A stretch of 62,720 nucleotides of DNA from UBA8438 sp963934795 (GTDB lineage Bacteria > Acidobacteriota > Vicinamibacteria > Vicinamibacterales > UBA8438): the NCBI GenBank assembly GCA_963934795.1, contig CAWWAF010000008.1, forward strand, positions 1 through 62,720. The letters run 5' to 3'. Below, piece by piece: positions 53,983-62,720 of the stretch; within the stretch, counting starts at the first letter, position 1; each line of letters begins with the position of its first letter. Made by a program: the position numbers and the translations under genes. A model generated the notes under the pieces. The model saw only the letters and a list, made by a program, of their open reading frames with translations. It was not told the DNA's origin and ran no database searches.

Positions 53983-53998
53983 TCGCAAGATATAGCTG
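53983..53998. promoter_or_regulatory. NrdR-type box 2
   Basis: The core CAAGATATAG matches the NrdR consensus core at 9 of 10 positions, and its start is exactly 32 bp from that of box 1, about three helical turns. Tandem boxes at 31-32 bp are a known trait of NrdR-regulated promoters. The outer flanks match less well. Confidence 0.5.
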
Positions 53999-54045
53999 TT
54001 TCAACATATCCAAGTGGCGATCAGTTCCTATGATACAGTCCGCGA
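53999..54045 (+). promoter_or_regulatory. Region before the CPBP protease gene with a -10-like box
   Basis: TACAGT (54034-54039) ends 6 nt before the ATG at 54046, the leaderless spacing also seen at the SRAP and YhaO-like genes. No -35 match was seen. The NrdR-type boxes lie 48-95 bp upstream of this ATG, so they could affect this gene too. Confidence 0.35.
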
Positions 54046-54834
54046 ATGCCGATCGGGGACGTACCGAACCTGCCAGATCGGGCCCTCGCGAGCAGTTCTG
54101 ACGCACTTCCGACACCATCGGCCCCGCCGTCAAGTCTCGAGCGGCTTATCGCGCTGCTTGAGGTTCTCCTCTGTTCCGGATTTCCGACGCAACTGGCGCT
54201 CATTCTGTTGCTCACGGTGAGCGGAAACGTGCCTCCGGACGGCGCGTTGTCACTATCCTATGTGGTGCGACTATCGCTGCTTGACGCGGCGTTGGTGCTC
54301 GGACTGATCTGGGTCTTTCTCCGACTACGACGGGAGTCCCCTCGCGCGGTGTTCTTTGGCCGGCGCCCCCTCGGACGAGAAGCCACCCTGGGTCTCTTGC
54401 TCGTGCCGGTCGCGTTGATCCTGCTGGCCGTGACCTCCACCATCGTGTTCAAGGTCGCACCCTGGCTGCACAACGTGACAGAGAACCCATTGGAGGCGCT
54501 GATCGACTCCCCAGCCGCCGCCGCCGCGTTCGCGCTCGTCGCCGTCGTCGCCGGAGGCATTCGCGAAGAAGTACAGCGCGCTTTTGTCCTAAGACGCTTC
54601 GAAACGCACCTGGGCGGACCGGTCCTCGGGTTGGTCGTCTTCAGTATCGCGTTCGGCCTCGGCCATCTCGTGCAGGGGCGTGACGCCGCACTGATCACCG
54701 GCTTGCTTGGCGCGTTCTGGGGCGTGCTCTATCTGAAACGGCGGAGCATCGTCGCTCCGGTCATCTGCCACTCGGGCTTCAATCTGGTGGAAATTCTCAT
54801 CGCCTACAACATGGCGAGTGCCCTGGCACCGTGA
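54046..54834 (+). CDS. CPBP (CAAX/ABI) family intramembrane protease
   Basis: A 262-aa membrane protein with about seven or eight helices. The family's catalytic motifs appear in order: EEVQRAFVLRRFE (E-E-x3-R), FGLGHLVQG (F-x3-H) and HSGFNL (H-x3-N), placed in the second half. Relatives cleave prenylated proteins or precursors of peptides, and many have no known substrate. The first 30 residues are polar and Pro/Ser-rich. It has no ribosome binding site; a -10-like hexamer lies 6 nt before the start. Divergent from nrdJ, with 420 bp between start codons. Confidence 0.88.
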   Translation: MPIGDVPNLPDRALASSSDALPTPSAPPSSLERLIALLEVLLCSGFPTQLALILLLTVSGNVPPDGALSLSYVVRLSLLDAALVLGLIWVFLRLRRESPRAVFFGRRPLGREATLGLLLVPVALILLAVTSTIVFKVAPWLHNVTENPLEALIDSPAAAAAFALVAVVAGGIREEVQRAFVLRRFETHLGGPVLGLVVFSIAFGLGHLVQGRDAALITGLLGAFWGVLYLKRRSIVAPVICHSGFNLVEILIAYNMASALAP

Positions 54835-54901
54835 CCGGATGGCACAGCCGAGGCGTCCAGTGACCGTTCAGCCACGACGTTGGGCTGGTTTGGGGGGGGA
54901 T

Positions 54902-55543
54902 CTACGGGACGCGGTAGGCATCGCCGCGATCGACGAGGGTCGCGACCCACGCATCGATCGACGCCTGTCGCAGTGCCTGAGTTAGTTGACGGCGCGCCTC
55001 ATCACGGGCAGCCTCGATCGACGGCGTCGGGCTCGTGGACTGCGGGTCGGCATGCTCCCGCATCCAGACGTCGAGTTCCTCTTGCGTCGGCTGTCGCGCC
55101 CCGGGGAACCGACGCGCCAGATAGCGCTCAACTCGGAGGTCCTCGCGCAGCACCTGGCTCAGGTCGTCCCGCGTGAAGCCGACGGTGGGGAGCAGACTAG
55201 CCAGTACCTCGTCCCCGCCAAGTCGCTCCGCGACCACGGCCATGCTGCGATCGACCTCCGCACGCGACGGCTCGGCGATCAGGTTGGCAGGAATCTCGGC
55301 CAGCACGAGCCGACGTTCGATCAGCGTGGTCGAAATGGAGGGAATCGGATCCGAGACGCCGGCCGTATCGACGAGCCTGAGCGCCAAGAACGCTCGCGCA
55401 TCGGACAACATGATGACGTGGTTCGAGGCGACCGCCACTACTCTGTCAACGAGATCCATCGACGCCGGGGCCGGGGCTTGCCCCGCGCCGATGACCGCGC
55501 TGCTGGCCACACACACGGTGAGGAGCCGGACGGCATGTCGCAT
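54902..55543 (-). CDS. SurA-N-like periplasmic chaperone domain protein
   Basis: A 213-aa exported protein with a signal peptide (about 1-22, RLLTVCVASSAVIGAGQA). It starts like SurA after cleavage (LVDRVVAVASNHVIMLSDAR), continues with the helical SurA_N pattern (LIERRLVLAEIPAN, LREDLRVERYLARRF) and ends without a parvulin isomerase domain. It probably binds unfolded outer-membrane proteins. The ATG shares one base with the TAA of the Omp85 gene (TAATG), so it is coupled with that gene. This is consistent with a role in folding or targeting beta-barrels. Confidence 0.8.
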   Translation of the reverse strand: MRHAVRLLTVCVASSAVIGAGQAPAPASMDLVDRVVAVASNHVIMLSDARAFLALRLVDTAGVSDPIPSISTTLIERRLVLAEIPANLIAEPSRAEVDRSMAVVAERLGGDEVLASLLPTVGFTRDDLSQVLREDLRVERYLARRFPGARQPTQEELDVWMREHADPQSTSPTPSIEAARDEARRQLTQALRQASIDAWVATLVDRGDAYRVP

Positions 55544-58518
55544 TAGAAGGCCTGCCCGATACTGAAATGCAACGCGGTCAGCGGCTCCCGCTCGCCGGCA
55601 AATTCCCGACGGTCCAGCTTGAATCCCAGGTCGACGCGAATTGGTCCCACGGGCGACCGATAGCGGACCCCGAATCCCGCACTCCCGCGAATCTCACCCA
55701 ATTGGAAGTGTCCGATGCGGTCAAAGACGTTGCCGACATCGAAGAACCCGACCATCTGAATGGCGGCCGTAACCGGCACGCGCAGTTCGGTATTCACCAC
55801 GAGCATCGCATTCCCCCCGGTGGGAAACCCATTCGGACCAATCGTCGGGGCCTCACCCGGCTGGTCCACAGTCGGCCCGGTGCCGAGGCGGTCCAGCGCA
55901 AACCCTCGCACCGTGGTGTCCCCTCCGGCGAAGAACCGTTCGCTCGCCGGCAGATCCGAAATCTGCACCGACCTCACCTCGCCCGTGTCGACGAAGACCA
56001 GCACGCCGTCCTCGCGCTCGACCAAGACCGGGGGAGCGCTGAGGCTCACCGCGCGGTCGAAGCCGCGCGCCAGGCCGAGACGGCCGCCGGCAGCGAACAC
56101 CAGATCGCGGGGCAGCCGCCGAAACACGGCCCCTTGGAATGAGGTCTTCACAAACCCCACCTCGGATCCGATGCCCCGAAACGCAGCGTCGGACTCGACG
56201 CCGAAAAACGCCCCTCGCGTCGGCTCGAGCGGATCGTCGCGCGTGTCCCTCACCAGCCCGGCGGAAAACGTCGACAGCGTCACGGTTGGGAACAGCCGGT
56301 CGACGAGCGGTGCCTCCTCTTCAAGAAACTGGGCATTCGTCAGCCGGTTCTGACCGTAGCGATAGCCGACGCTGCCGGTCATCGTGAAACCGATGGCCCG
56401 TCTCAGTCCGACATTCACGCCGCGCCCGAACAGATCAAAACTGGGCCGAATCGTCTGCTCGATGAATCCAGAGATGAGCAGGTCACCCGCGCGTCCGAAG
56501 GCCCGCGGCTCGCGGTAGTTCAGCAGCATCCGGTACTCGTTGAACCCAATGTTCGAGGTCGGCGTCGGCGCATCCAGATCGTCCTTGCGACGCACGCTGA
56601 CCCTGGTGAACAAGTCCACCGCGCGATTCTTGCCCCACAAGTTACGTCGACCGATCTCGAAGAACCCGCGCGGCGCCAGCTCCAAACGCTCGGCCGCAGC
56701 GCCCCCCTCGCTGGCCCGGAGCCGCTGGGTGACCTCAACGCCCCCGCCGTACCCCACACTCGTGGCCGGCGCCTCCTCGACGACCACGACCACGTCGCGT
56801 CGGTCGCCGCTTCCGTGACTCAACGTCACAATATCGACCCGACGAAACAGTCCCAACCCGTTCAACCGGCGGCGCGTCTCGATCTCGTCGTCGACTCCCA
56901 GCGGTTCGCCGGGGCGCAGGGTCACTTCGGAGCGAACGGTGGCCGGCGCGATCTGCCTCGTCCCCACGACAAGCACGTGGTCCACGAAGACCTGGACACC
57001 CTCCGCCACCTCAAAGGCCACGTCCACGTTCGCGTCACCGTCGCCGAATCTGGCGCGGGCGTCGACACGGACCGTCTCGTAGCCCTCGTTGAGGTAGTGG
57101 GCTCGGATACGCCGTCGATCTGCCTCGAGGCGCGGCGCGTAGTAGGCCACCCCAGGCATCGTCTCAAGCAGCGCCCCCAGCGGGCCAGCCGCAAGCGCGT
57201 CGTTCCCGCTGAACGTCACGGTACCGACCGTCGTGCGAGTCCCCTCGATGATCTGGACCGCGCAGTCCAGATGGATGTCCCCATCCGGGTCCACCCCGTC
57301 GGGGCCGTCAGCCAGCGATGGGTCCACCTCGCTGAGGACCGGGACGACCTGGGTATCGCTGTAGCCGAGCCGGGCGTAGAACGTCCTGACAGCGGCCACA
57401 CCCTGCTCGATGTCCGACATCACCAGCGGGAGACCAGGGGCCAGCCCGAACAACGCCGCGAGCTCCACGTCCGACACGGCCTGGTGCCCGTCGAATCGCA
57501 CGGTGCCGACGCGATGGACACGACCACGCTCCACGGAAAAGACGACCGATAACTCTCCCAACTCGACCGACCGACGGTGCGTGACGCGTGCCTCTCGATA
57601 CCCGAGTCCGCGCAAGTGCGTCTCCAGCCGCAAGCTCGAATCCTCGAGCAGGTCTTCGTCGATGGACCCCTCGCGCGCGATAGGCACCAGTTCTTCCAGG
57701 CGCGCCTCGGGGACGTCGTCACCGTCGAAGACCACCGCCACCGGCGAGCCGGTCTGCAGGTCGAGTACTAGATCCACCGCGCGCCCGTCCGGACTGGGCG
57801 ACACATCATGACCAAAACGTGCTTCGTAGTACCGCCGGCTGCGCACATCCGCCTCGTACTCCTCGAGCCGCGTCTCCAGCCGGACAGGGTCGTACGCCGC
57901 GCCGTCCTCGAGCCCAAGTCTCCTCAAAACGCCCGGGCGGTCCTCTTCTGACACACCACGCACGTCGATATGCTCGACAAGGGCCGCCGGACCTTGATCG
58001 ATGTCCAACACCAGATGACCGTCGACCGTGTCTGCATTGACGCGTACCGCGAACCGTCCAGCCTCGCGATAGATCTCCTCGATCATCGCGACCACGGCCG
58101 GGATCTGGTCCACGCGGACCGCACGCCCGAAACGACGGGTAATCGGATCGAGGATGGCCTCAGAGGGAAGACCGAGATTGCCGCGAATCTCCACCGGTCC
58201 CGTCGTGCGGACCGGGATCAGGTCGTAGCGCACGACCACGCCGCGAGCATCCGACGTCGCGCTCACCTGGACATCGGCGAAGTCGCCAAGGGTAAAAAGA
58301 TGGACCACGCTCTCTCGCACCTGTCGAAGGGAGAATGGCTCGGCGGCGCGAGTCTCGATCAACTCCAGAATCGCACGGTCCTGGGTGGCCACGCCGTCGC
58401 GCACCACGCGCACCTCGGCCACCGGTTGCCCGACGAGGTCCGAGAATGATGCGGCTCGGCTCGAGGCTGGCACGCCGACCAACACCGCGGCCAGCAGCCA
58501 TACTGACCCTCGGCTCAA
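55543..58518 (-). CDS. Omp85/BamA-TamA family outer-membrane protein with seven POTRA units
   Basis: A 991-aa protein with a signal peptide (about 1-22), seven POTRA-like repeats (roughly 33-102, 107-175, 180-255, 258-331, 335-427, 428-506 and 510-583) and a C-terminal 16-strand type barrel (about 588-991). The loop-6 motif VRGF occurs in GGDTTVRGFAL, and the last residue is Phe, as barrel proteins need. E. coli BamA has five POTRAs and TamA three, so seven is unusual. It lies right after a TamB-like gene, so it is likelier a TamA-type partner or a combined assembly protein. Start is TTG, overlapping the TamB-like stop (TTGA). Confidence 0.9.
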   Translation of the reverse strand: MSRGSVWLLAAVLVGVPASSRAASFSDLVGQPVAEVRVVRDGVATQDRAILELIETRAAEPFSLRQVRESVVHLFTLGDFADVQVSATSDARGVVVRYDLIPVRTTGPVEIRGNLGLPSEAILDPITRRFGRAVRVDQIPAVVAMIEEIYREAGRFAVRVNADTVDGHLVLDIDQGPAALVEHIDVRGVSEEDRPGVLRRLGLEDGAAYDPVRLETRLEEYEADVRSRRYYEARFGHDVSPSPDGRAVDLVLDLQTGSPVAVVFDGDDVPEARLEELVPIAREGSIDEDLLEDSSLRLETHLRGLGYREARVTHRRSVELGELSVVFSVERGRVHRVGTVRFDGHQAVSDVELAALFGLAPGLPLVMSDIEQGVAAVRTFYARLGYSDTQVVPVLSEVDPSLADGPDGVDPDGDIHLDCAVQIIEGTRTTVGTVTFSGNDALAAGPLGALLETMPGVAYYAPRLEADRRRIRAHYLNEGYETVRVDARARFGDGDANVDVAFEVAEGVQVFVDHVLVVGTRQIAPATVRSEVTLRPGEPLGVDDEIETRRRLNGLGLFRRVDIVTLSHGSGDRRDVVVVVEEAPATSVGYGGGVEVTQRLRASEGGAAAERLELAPRGFFEIGRRNLWGKNRAVDLFTRVSVRRKDDLDAPTPTSNIGFNEYRMLLNYREPRAFGRAGDLLISGFIEQTIRPSFDLFGRGVNVGLRRAIGFTMTGSVGYRYGQNRLTNAQFLEEEAPLVDRLFPTVTLSTFSAGLVRDTRDDPLEPTRGAFFGVESDAAFRGIGSEVGFVKTSFQGAVFRRLPRDLVFAAGGRLGLARGFDRAVSLSAPPVLVEREDGVLVFVDTGEVRSVQISDLPASERFFAGGDTTVRGFALDRLGTGPTVDQPGEAPTIGPNGFPTGGNAMLVVNTELRVPVTAAIQMVGFFDVGNVFDRIGHFQLGEIRGSAGFGVRYRSPVGPIRVDLGFKLDRREFAGEREPLTALHFSIGQAF

Positions 58519-61500
58519 AAGGCGTGCCTCACACGAAAATCGAGCGCATAGGTGCGGTCTTCATTCTGGGACACGATCCACGACAGCCGATCCCCCTGGT
58601 CGTACTCGAGCACCACGATGAGGTCGCGATTGGCGCCGCTGATCGCGCGCGACAACATCAAGTGCGCGCGGTCAGAAAGCCGCTGACCGATCAGCACGCG
58701 CGCGGTCGGATTGAGCTGTGCTGACTGTTGCGATGAGGGGTCACCCAGCGACGGTGTGATCTGAAAGGAGTCGACACCAATCGACTTTTCGACCACACGG
58801 CCCACGCCAGCCGACAGGGAACTCGTCAGCAAACGCGCGGCACTGGCCTGAATGCGCTGCTGCTGCGCCAGTTGAGGCGACCTGGCTGCGCGCAGGTCGG
58901 CGCTCTGAGGATTGCGAATGTCGCCCAGCAGCAGGCCGATGACATCGACCTCTGGCAGCGGAGGATCCGAGGAGAACGTCAGCGCGAACTGGTCATCCGT
59001 GCTTCCGGTGGCCTGCACCGTGACGCGATAGGTCTGACCCGGCACACGGACGCTGGTCTCAACTTCGACGTTGACGAATGGCTCGATCTTGTTCGGATTG
59101 GCGAGACTGATCGTGCCGTAGTTCAACCGATACCGCAGGCCCTCGAAGAATGCCTCTCCGCTCTCCATGTCGGCGGAGCCGAACAACTGCGGCGCGTCAT
59201 AGGTCCCCTGGACCGTCAGGTCGGCGCTGGCGACGACGCGCACCGCATTGCTCGTCATTCGCAAACTGGATGGCGCCACGACGCGAATATCCAGGGCAAG
59301 CGGAAGCACCGACGCGTCGGCCCCCGGATCCTCGATGTCGAGCTCGTCTTCACCGCCGCTGAACAAGCCGGTGCCAAGGTCGAGTCCGTCCAGCAAGTTA
59401 GCGTCTCGCACGTCGATGGTACCGGCCAGCACCGGGCTGGCGGCGGTCCCGCGCAGCACCAAGTTGGCGTCAACGAGCGAACGAAACCCGACGGGATAGC
59501 GCCACTGCATCTCGCGACCGGTCAGCGTGATGGCCAGCTCCTGCAGGTCGACACCGTCCAACCCGACACGACCGCCGATCGTGACCGCGCCCCCACCCAT
59601 GACCGCCGGGACATCGTCGAAACGCAGGCCGCCTTGCTCGAACAGCACCCGTCCGTTGATCGCTTCCAACCCGTGGGGCAGACCGATGTGCCGTATACGC
59701 CCGTTGAGTAACGCGGCCTGTCCAGCCAGCTCTGGCAGGGCAAACGTTCCTCCCACCTGGGTGCGCACCTGAGCCACTCCGGACCCGCGGAGGTCCGGCA
59801 CGAGACCCCTCAGGATGCCGAGATTGGCGTCCCCATCGATGGCCAAGGCGAGCGCGTCGGTGGCCAAATCGACCGAGCCGGACAGATCGAGCGCCGTCCC
59901 CTCGCCGACGAGCCGGAGCCGATCGATGCCGATGGCTTGGCCATCGAGCTGCAGTTCGATCGGACCGTCGTTGCGCAGGTCGTATTCAAGCAAGGTCAGG
60001 TCGGCCTGTTCAATGGTGGCGTCGATCCGTACGCGGTCCGCCTGCAGCTGGCCTTGAATGTGCGCGGACCCGCTCACCACGGCGGACGTGTATGGTGACA
60101 ACCTCGGGTCGAACATCCGGACATAGGGTGCGAGGGACGCGTTGGTCACCCGGACCCGCAAATCGGCCAGCATGTCAGTCATCTCCACCTGACCGGCTGC
60201 CGACACCGCCAGTGTTGACGACGCCCCCTCGAGATTGACCGTCAGCAGGTCGTCGCGAACGCTCAGACGCGCCGTGACCTGCCCGATCTCCTCGTCCCCC
60301 ACGAACAGATCGACGACGGTACCGCGAACGTCATAGCGCGGATCGTCGAACGTCCCGACTCCCGCGATGTTGAAATTGACGACGCCAGACAGCGGCTCCG
60401 GTGGCGCCGGCATGCTGGTCACCGTGTTGATCTCGAGATCGCGCACGTCCCAGTTGAAGACATACGACGCGTCCCAGCCGATGAAGGCGGCACCGGTCAC
60501 GGTCCCGGCCCCCTTGCGCATCTCGAACCCGTCGAGACGGACACCGTTTCCCTCGAACCGCAGCCCGGACGAGGCCGAATCGATCGGTTCGCCGTAGGCG
60601 GTCGGCTGCTCCAGCACGACCTGTCCGTACCCGAACATCGCGCGGAACGGACCATAGAGGCGCACCTCGCCGGTGGCCGGCCCGTCGATGGTGTAGCCGT
60701 CTTCCAGTCCGAATGCCGACCGGATGCTCGACGTCGGAAACGACACCATGGTGATGACCGCATTGATGTCTTCGCCGCCGTCAAGGTCGGACCCACCAAT
60801 CGAGAACGTGCCGTCCGCGCCGAATGCGGCCCCGTCGTTCCGGAACAGCCCGTTCCTCACCTCCAGATAGCCGTTGTCCACAACAATCCCGCCGCCCCCG
60901 ACCCCCCAATCGACGTTCCAGGCGTGTAGCGCCTCGCCGGCGAACGTGGCTTCCACGCGGGGTTGCGTCAGGTCGCCCAGCATGACCCCCTCGAACGTGC
61001 CCGCCCCGTCCACCTCGAATGGGTCGGTCGGCGACCCGACCGCGGTCATCACCGCTGTCATGAGTCGGTAGCCCTCCTGCCAGTCGGAGCTCGTCGCTTT
61101 GAACGGGATACGCGTCTGGACGTCACCCCCGGTTCGTCCGTCGAACGTCACATGGGTTGACGGTGTGGCGATGTAACCCGAGGTCAGCTCGATCGCGTCC
61201 CCCTCGAGCACATAGTCCAGTGCGCCTCCCACCTGGAACTCGGTGGTCGTCAGGTCTGGCTGCTGCCCAGCTCGGGACGCCACGCGCTGAGCGGCGCCGG
61301 GTGGCAGCTCTGCCGTGGCCAGCGTCACACCCTCCAGCGGATGCACCTGCATGGACCCGGTATGACGGGATCCCCCAGCCGGAGCGGTTGGCCACTCCAT
61401 CTGGTTGTGACCGGACGCCCGGGCGATTGGCTGGACACCCCCGAGCTCGAAGAACCGCGTCAACTCGACGACATCGGCGTCCTCGTAGTAGGCGTCGAAG

Positions 61501-62690
61501 GTCCCCTGCCACGGGTCCTTGGTGCCGAAGGTCTTGAGTTCGGCCCGCACATCGCCGCCAAAGAGCGTGGACGTCACGTCCCACATGTCGAAGCGATCGC
61601 GCTGCCAGACCAGCTGGCCCTCGAGGCTGGGGAACCGGAATGGCCCCGCGTCGGTGTCGAGGCCGAAGAGCGGGCTGGTGATCGCTCCACTCAGGTCGTA
61701 CCCGTCTTCGAACTTGTGAAACGTTCCAGTAAAGTGGGCCTCGCCGGAAGTGGTGAAGCCGTCGTCGGCAAAAAATATTTCGCGCAAACGCGGCAGGTCG
61801 AGGTCCGACTCCAACTCGTAGGTCATCTCCGACAAATTGCGCATGTCTACATCGCCCGCAAGCCTCGTACTGGCGCCGTCGGTCTCCACGTCGATCCGGC
61901 TCAGAGACACCTGGCTCCCGTCGAGCAGGAAGTTCGTCGCCATGTCCATCCACATCGGCTCAAAATCGCTGACACGGATGCTGCCACCGGTACACGATGC
62001 GTCGCCCCGGTAGTCGAAGATCTTGGTGATGGTGACGGTGAGGTTCGCGCAGACCACGCCAAAGTTCGAGCCGTAGTCCTCCAGCACAAACTCACCCTGG
62101 GTCGCACCCAGATGGCGCAGCGTGGCGACCCATCGGTCGTCGTCCTCGTCGTCCTTGTCGGGCGCCGAAGGGTCGGGCTCGACCGTCTCCTGCTCGTCCG
62201 AGCTCCGGTTCGGCACAAACGCCGGAAAGCTCTGCGTGCCGTCGGCGTATGACTCGGCGCGCATCCGCCAGTTCGTCATCTCGGCATCGACCAGGAATTC
62301 TCGATGCAGCAGGGCCAGCCAATCCACGGAGATCGCGATCCGTTCCGCCGTCATGAACGGTTCATCGTCTGGCGTGAGGCCAGCGATGAACAGGTCCTCA
62401 ACGAGGAACTTTCCGGGCATGAGATACATCCCGATGCGACCGATGCTGACCTCGCGATCCAGCTGGTTGGACGCGGCGTCCTCGGCGCGGCCACGAACCA
62501 GCGGACCGAGGTCGATCGTGACCGTGGCGACGATCGCCACCGCGACTGTCACCGCGAGCGCGCCAGCGCCCCAGCGAACGAGCCGCCCTGGCCAACCGCG
62601 AGACCAGCTCCGCAGACGCGCCCGAAGGGCGGGCCGTGGCGCCACGGACGGCTCCGGCACCGTGGCCGGCTCCGGCGCAGAGGGCGGCAC
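58515..62690 (-). CDS. TamB-like (DUF490) translocation and assembly protein
   Basis: At least 1391 aa. After a Pro-rich N-terminal tail there is one membrane helix (about 38-58, AGALAVTVAVAIVATVTI) and then a very long beta-rich region in the periplasm, ending in the conserved TamB C-terminal domain (VIGLLLGDIRNPQ, LSRAISGANRDLIVVLEYDQ, FRVRHAF). AsmA/TamB-type proteins bridge the envelope and help insert barrels or move lipids. GTG at 62690 has GAGGAG 6 nt before it, a good start, but the frame stays open to the window end, so a longer protein is possible. Its stop overlaps the start of the Omp85 gene, its likely partner. Confidence 0.88.
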   Translation of the reverse strand: MPPSAPEPATVPEPSVAPRPALRARLRSWSRGWPGRLVRWGAGALAVTVAVAIVATVTIDLGPLVRGRAEDAASNQLDREVSIGRIGMYLMPGKFLVEDLFIAGLTPDDEPFMTAERIAISVDWLALLHREFLVDAEMTNWRMRAESYADGTQSFPAFVPNRSSDEQETVEPDPSAPDKDDEDDDRWVATLRHLGATQGEFVLEDYGSNFGVVCANLTVTITKIFDYRGDASCTGGSIRVSDFEPMWMDMATNFLLDGSQVSLSRIDVETDGASTRLAGDVDMRNLSEMTYELESDLDLPRLREIFFADDGFTTSGEAHFTGTFHKFEDGYDLSGAITSPLFGLDTDAGPFRFPSLEGQLVWQRDRFDMWDVTSTLFGGDVRAELKTFGTKDPWQGTFDAYYEDADVVELTRFFELGGVQPIARASGHNQMEWPTAPAGGSRHTGSMQVHPLEGVTLATAELPPGAAQRVASRAGQQPDLTTTEFQVGGALDYVLEGDAIELTSGYIATPSTHVTFDGRTGGDVQTRIPFKATSSDWQEGYRLMTAVMTAVGSPTDPFEVDGAGTFEGVMLGDLTQPRVEATFAGEALHAWNVDWGVGGGGIVVDNGYLEVRNGLFRNDGAAFGADGTFSIGGSDLDGGEDINAVITMVSFPTSSIRSAFGLEDGYTIDGPATGEVRLYGPFRAMFGYGQVVLEQPTAYGEPIDSASSGLRFEGNGVRLDGFEMRKGAGTVTGAAFIGWDASYVFNWDVRDLEINTVTSMPAPPEPLSGVVNFNIAGVGTFDDPRYDVRGTVVDLFVGDEEIGQVTARLSVRDDLLTVNLEGASSTLAVSAAGQVEMTDMLADLRVRVTNASLAPYVRMFDPRLSPYTSAVVSGSAHIQGQLQADRVRIDATIEQADLTLLEYDLRNDGPIELQLDGQAIGIDRLRLVGEGTALDLSGSVDLATDALALAIDGDANLGILRGLVPDLRGSGVAQVRTQVGGTFALPELAGQAALLNGRIRHIGLPHGLEAINGRVLFEQGGLRFDDVPAVMGGGAVTIGGRVGLDGVDLQELAITLTGREMQWRYPVGFRSLVDANLVLRGTAASPVLAGTIDVRDANLLDGLDLGTGLFSGGEDELDIEDPGADASVLPLALDIRVVAPSSLRMTSNAVRVVASADLTVQGTYDAPQLFGSADMESGEAFFEGLRYRLNYGTISLANPNKIEPFVNVEVETSVRVPGQTYRVTVQATGSTDDQFALTFSSDPPLPEVDVIGLLLGDIRNPQSADLRAARSPQLAQQQRIQASAARLLTSSLSAGVGRVVEKSIGVDSFQITPSLGDPSSQQSAQLNPTARVLIGQRLSDRAHLMLSRAISGANRDLIVVLEYDQGDRLSWIVSQNEDRTYALDFRVRHAF

Positions 62691-62720
62691 CGGCGTCTCC
62701 TCGGCTTCGGGGGTCCCGGA

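Overview
The window is a 62.7 kb stretch of high-GC chromosome from a Gram-negative bacterium. An Omp85/BamA-type barrel, a TamB-like protein and a SurA-like periplasmic protein show that it has an outer membrane. The gene mix (DUF3500, KamA family, EgtB/EgtD, class II NrdJ, CoxD/E/G-like genes, PQQ-type propeller, DUF547) would fit an Acidobacteriota member, perhaps Vicinamibacteria-like. That assignment rests on family composition only and is tentative. Most of the window is compact core genome with many 1-8 bp overlaps between neighbouring genes.

Layout. 0.2-3.2 kb: tRNA-Arg(UCU), a secreted DUF3500 protein, a GAF/SpoIIE phosphatase and tRNA-His. 3.3-9.3 kb: haloalkane dehalogenase divergent from an isocitrate-lyase-superfamily enzyme, then a MoxR ATPase, a CoxE-like VWA protein, a CoxG-like SRPBCC protein and a membrane-anchored beta-propeller. 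9.4-23.3 kb: a DNA-end-processing block, recC-recB-recD on the plus strand facing SRAP, YhaN-like and YhaO-like genes on the minus strand. 23.7-25.9 kb: a gene-poor interval with three tRNAs (Arg-UCG, Arg-CCG, Lys-CUU), strong inverted repeats and at least three broken reading frames. This is the only clearly accessory or decaying part.

25.9-29.9 kb: pyruvate dehydrogenase E1 and E2, without E3. 30.1-34.2 kb: a KamA-like radical SAM enzyme, an OpuC-type ABC importer with fused permease and binding protein, and a TerB-like gene. 34.1-37.7 kb (minus): egtB, egtD and an AI-2E-family permease. 37.9-44.7 kb: tRNA-Leu, then the protein quality-control series tig-clpP-clpX-lon, followed by engB and rpmE. 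44.7-50.3 kb (minus): DUF547 protein, SDR, MrfA-like helicase and MrfB-like exonuclease. 50.3-54.8 kb: a small membrane protein, B12-dependent ribonucleotide reductase nrdJ with a long leader and tandem NrdR-type boxes, and a CPBP protease. 54.9 kb to the end (minus): TamB-like, a seven-POTRA Omp85 protein and a SurA-N-like protein, read in that order.

Themes. DNA repair genes are concentrated here (RecBCD, SRAP, YhaO/YhaN, MrfA/MrfB), alongside proteostasis (Tig/ClpXP/Lon) and outer-membrane assembly. Several genes have a -10-like TANNNT hexamer only 6-10 nt before the start codon and no good ribosome binding site, which suggests leaderless or near-leaderless transcripts. I saw no CRISPR array, intact insertion sequence, integrase or rRNA gene. 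The points I would look at first are the NrdR-box/long-leader arrangement of nrdJ, the CoxD/E/G-propeller module without a CO dehydrogenase, the KamA-like enzyme whose lysine-binding residues look replaced, the seven-POTRA Omp85/TamB operon, and the decayed tRNA interval.
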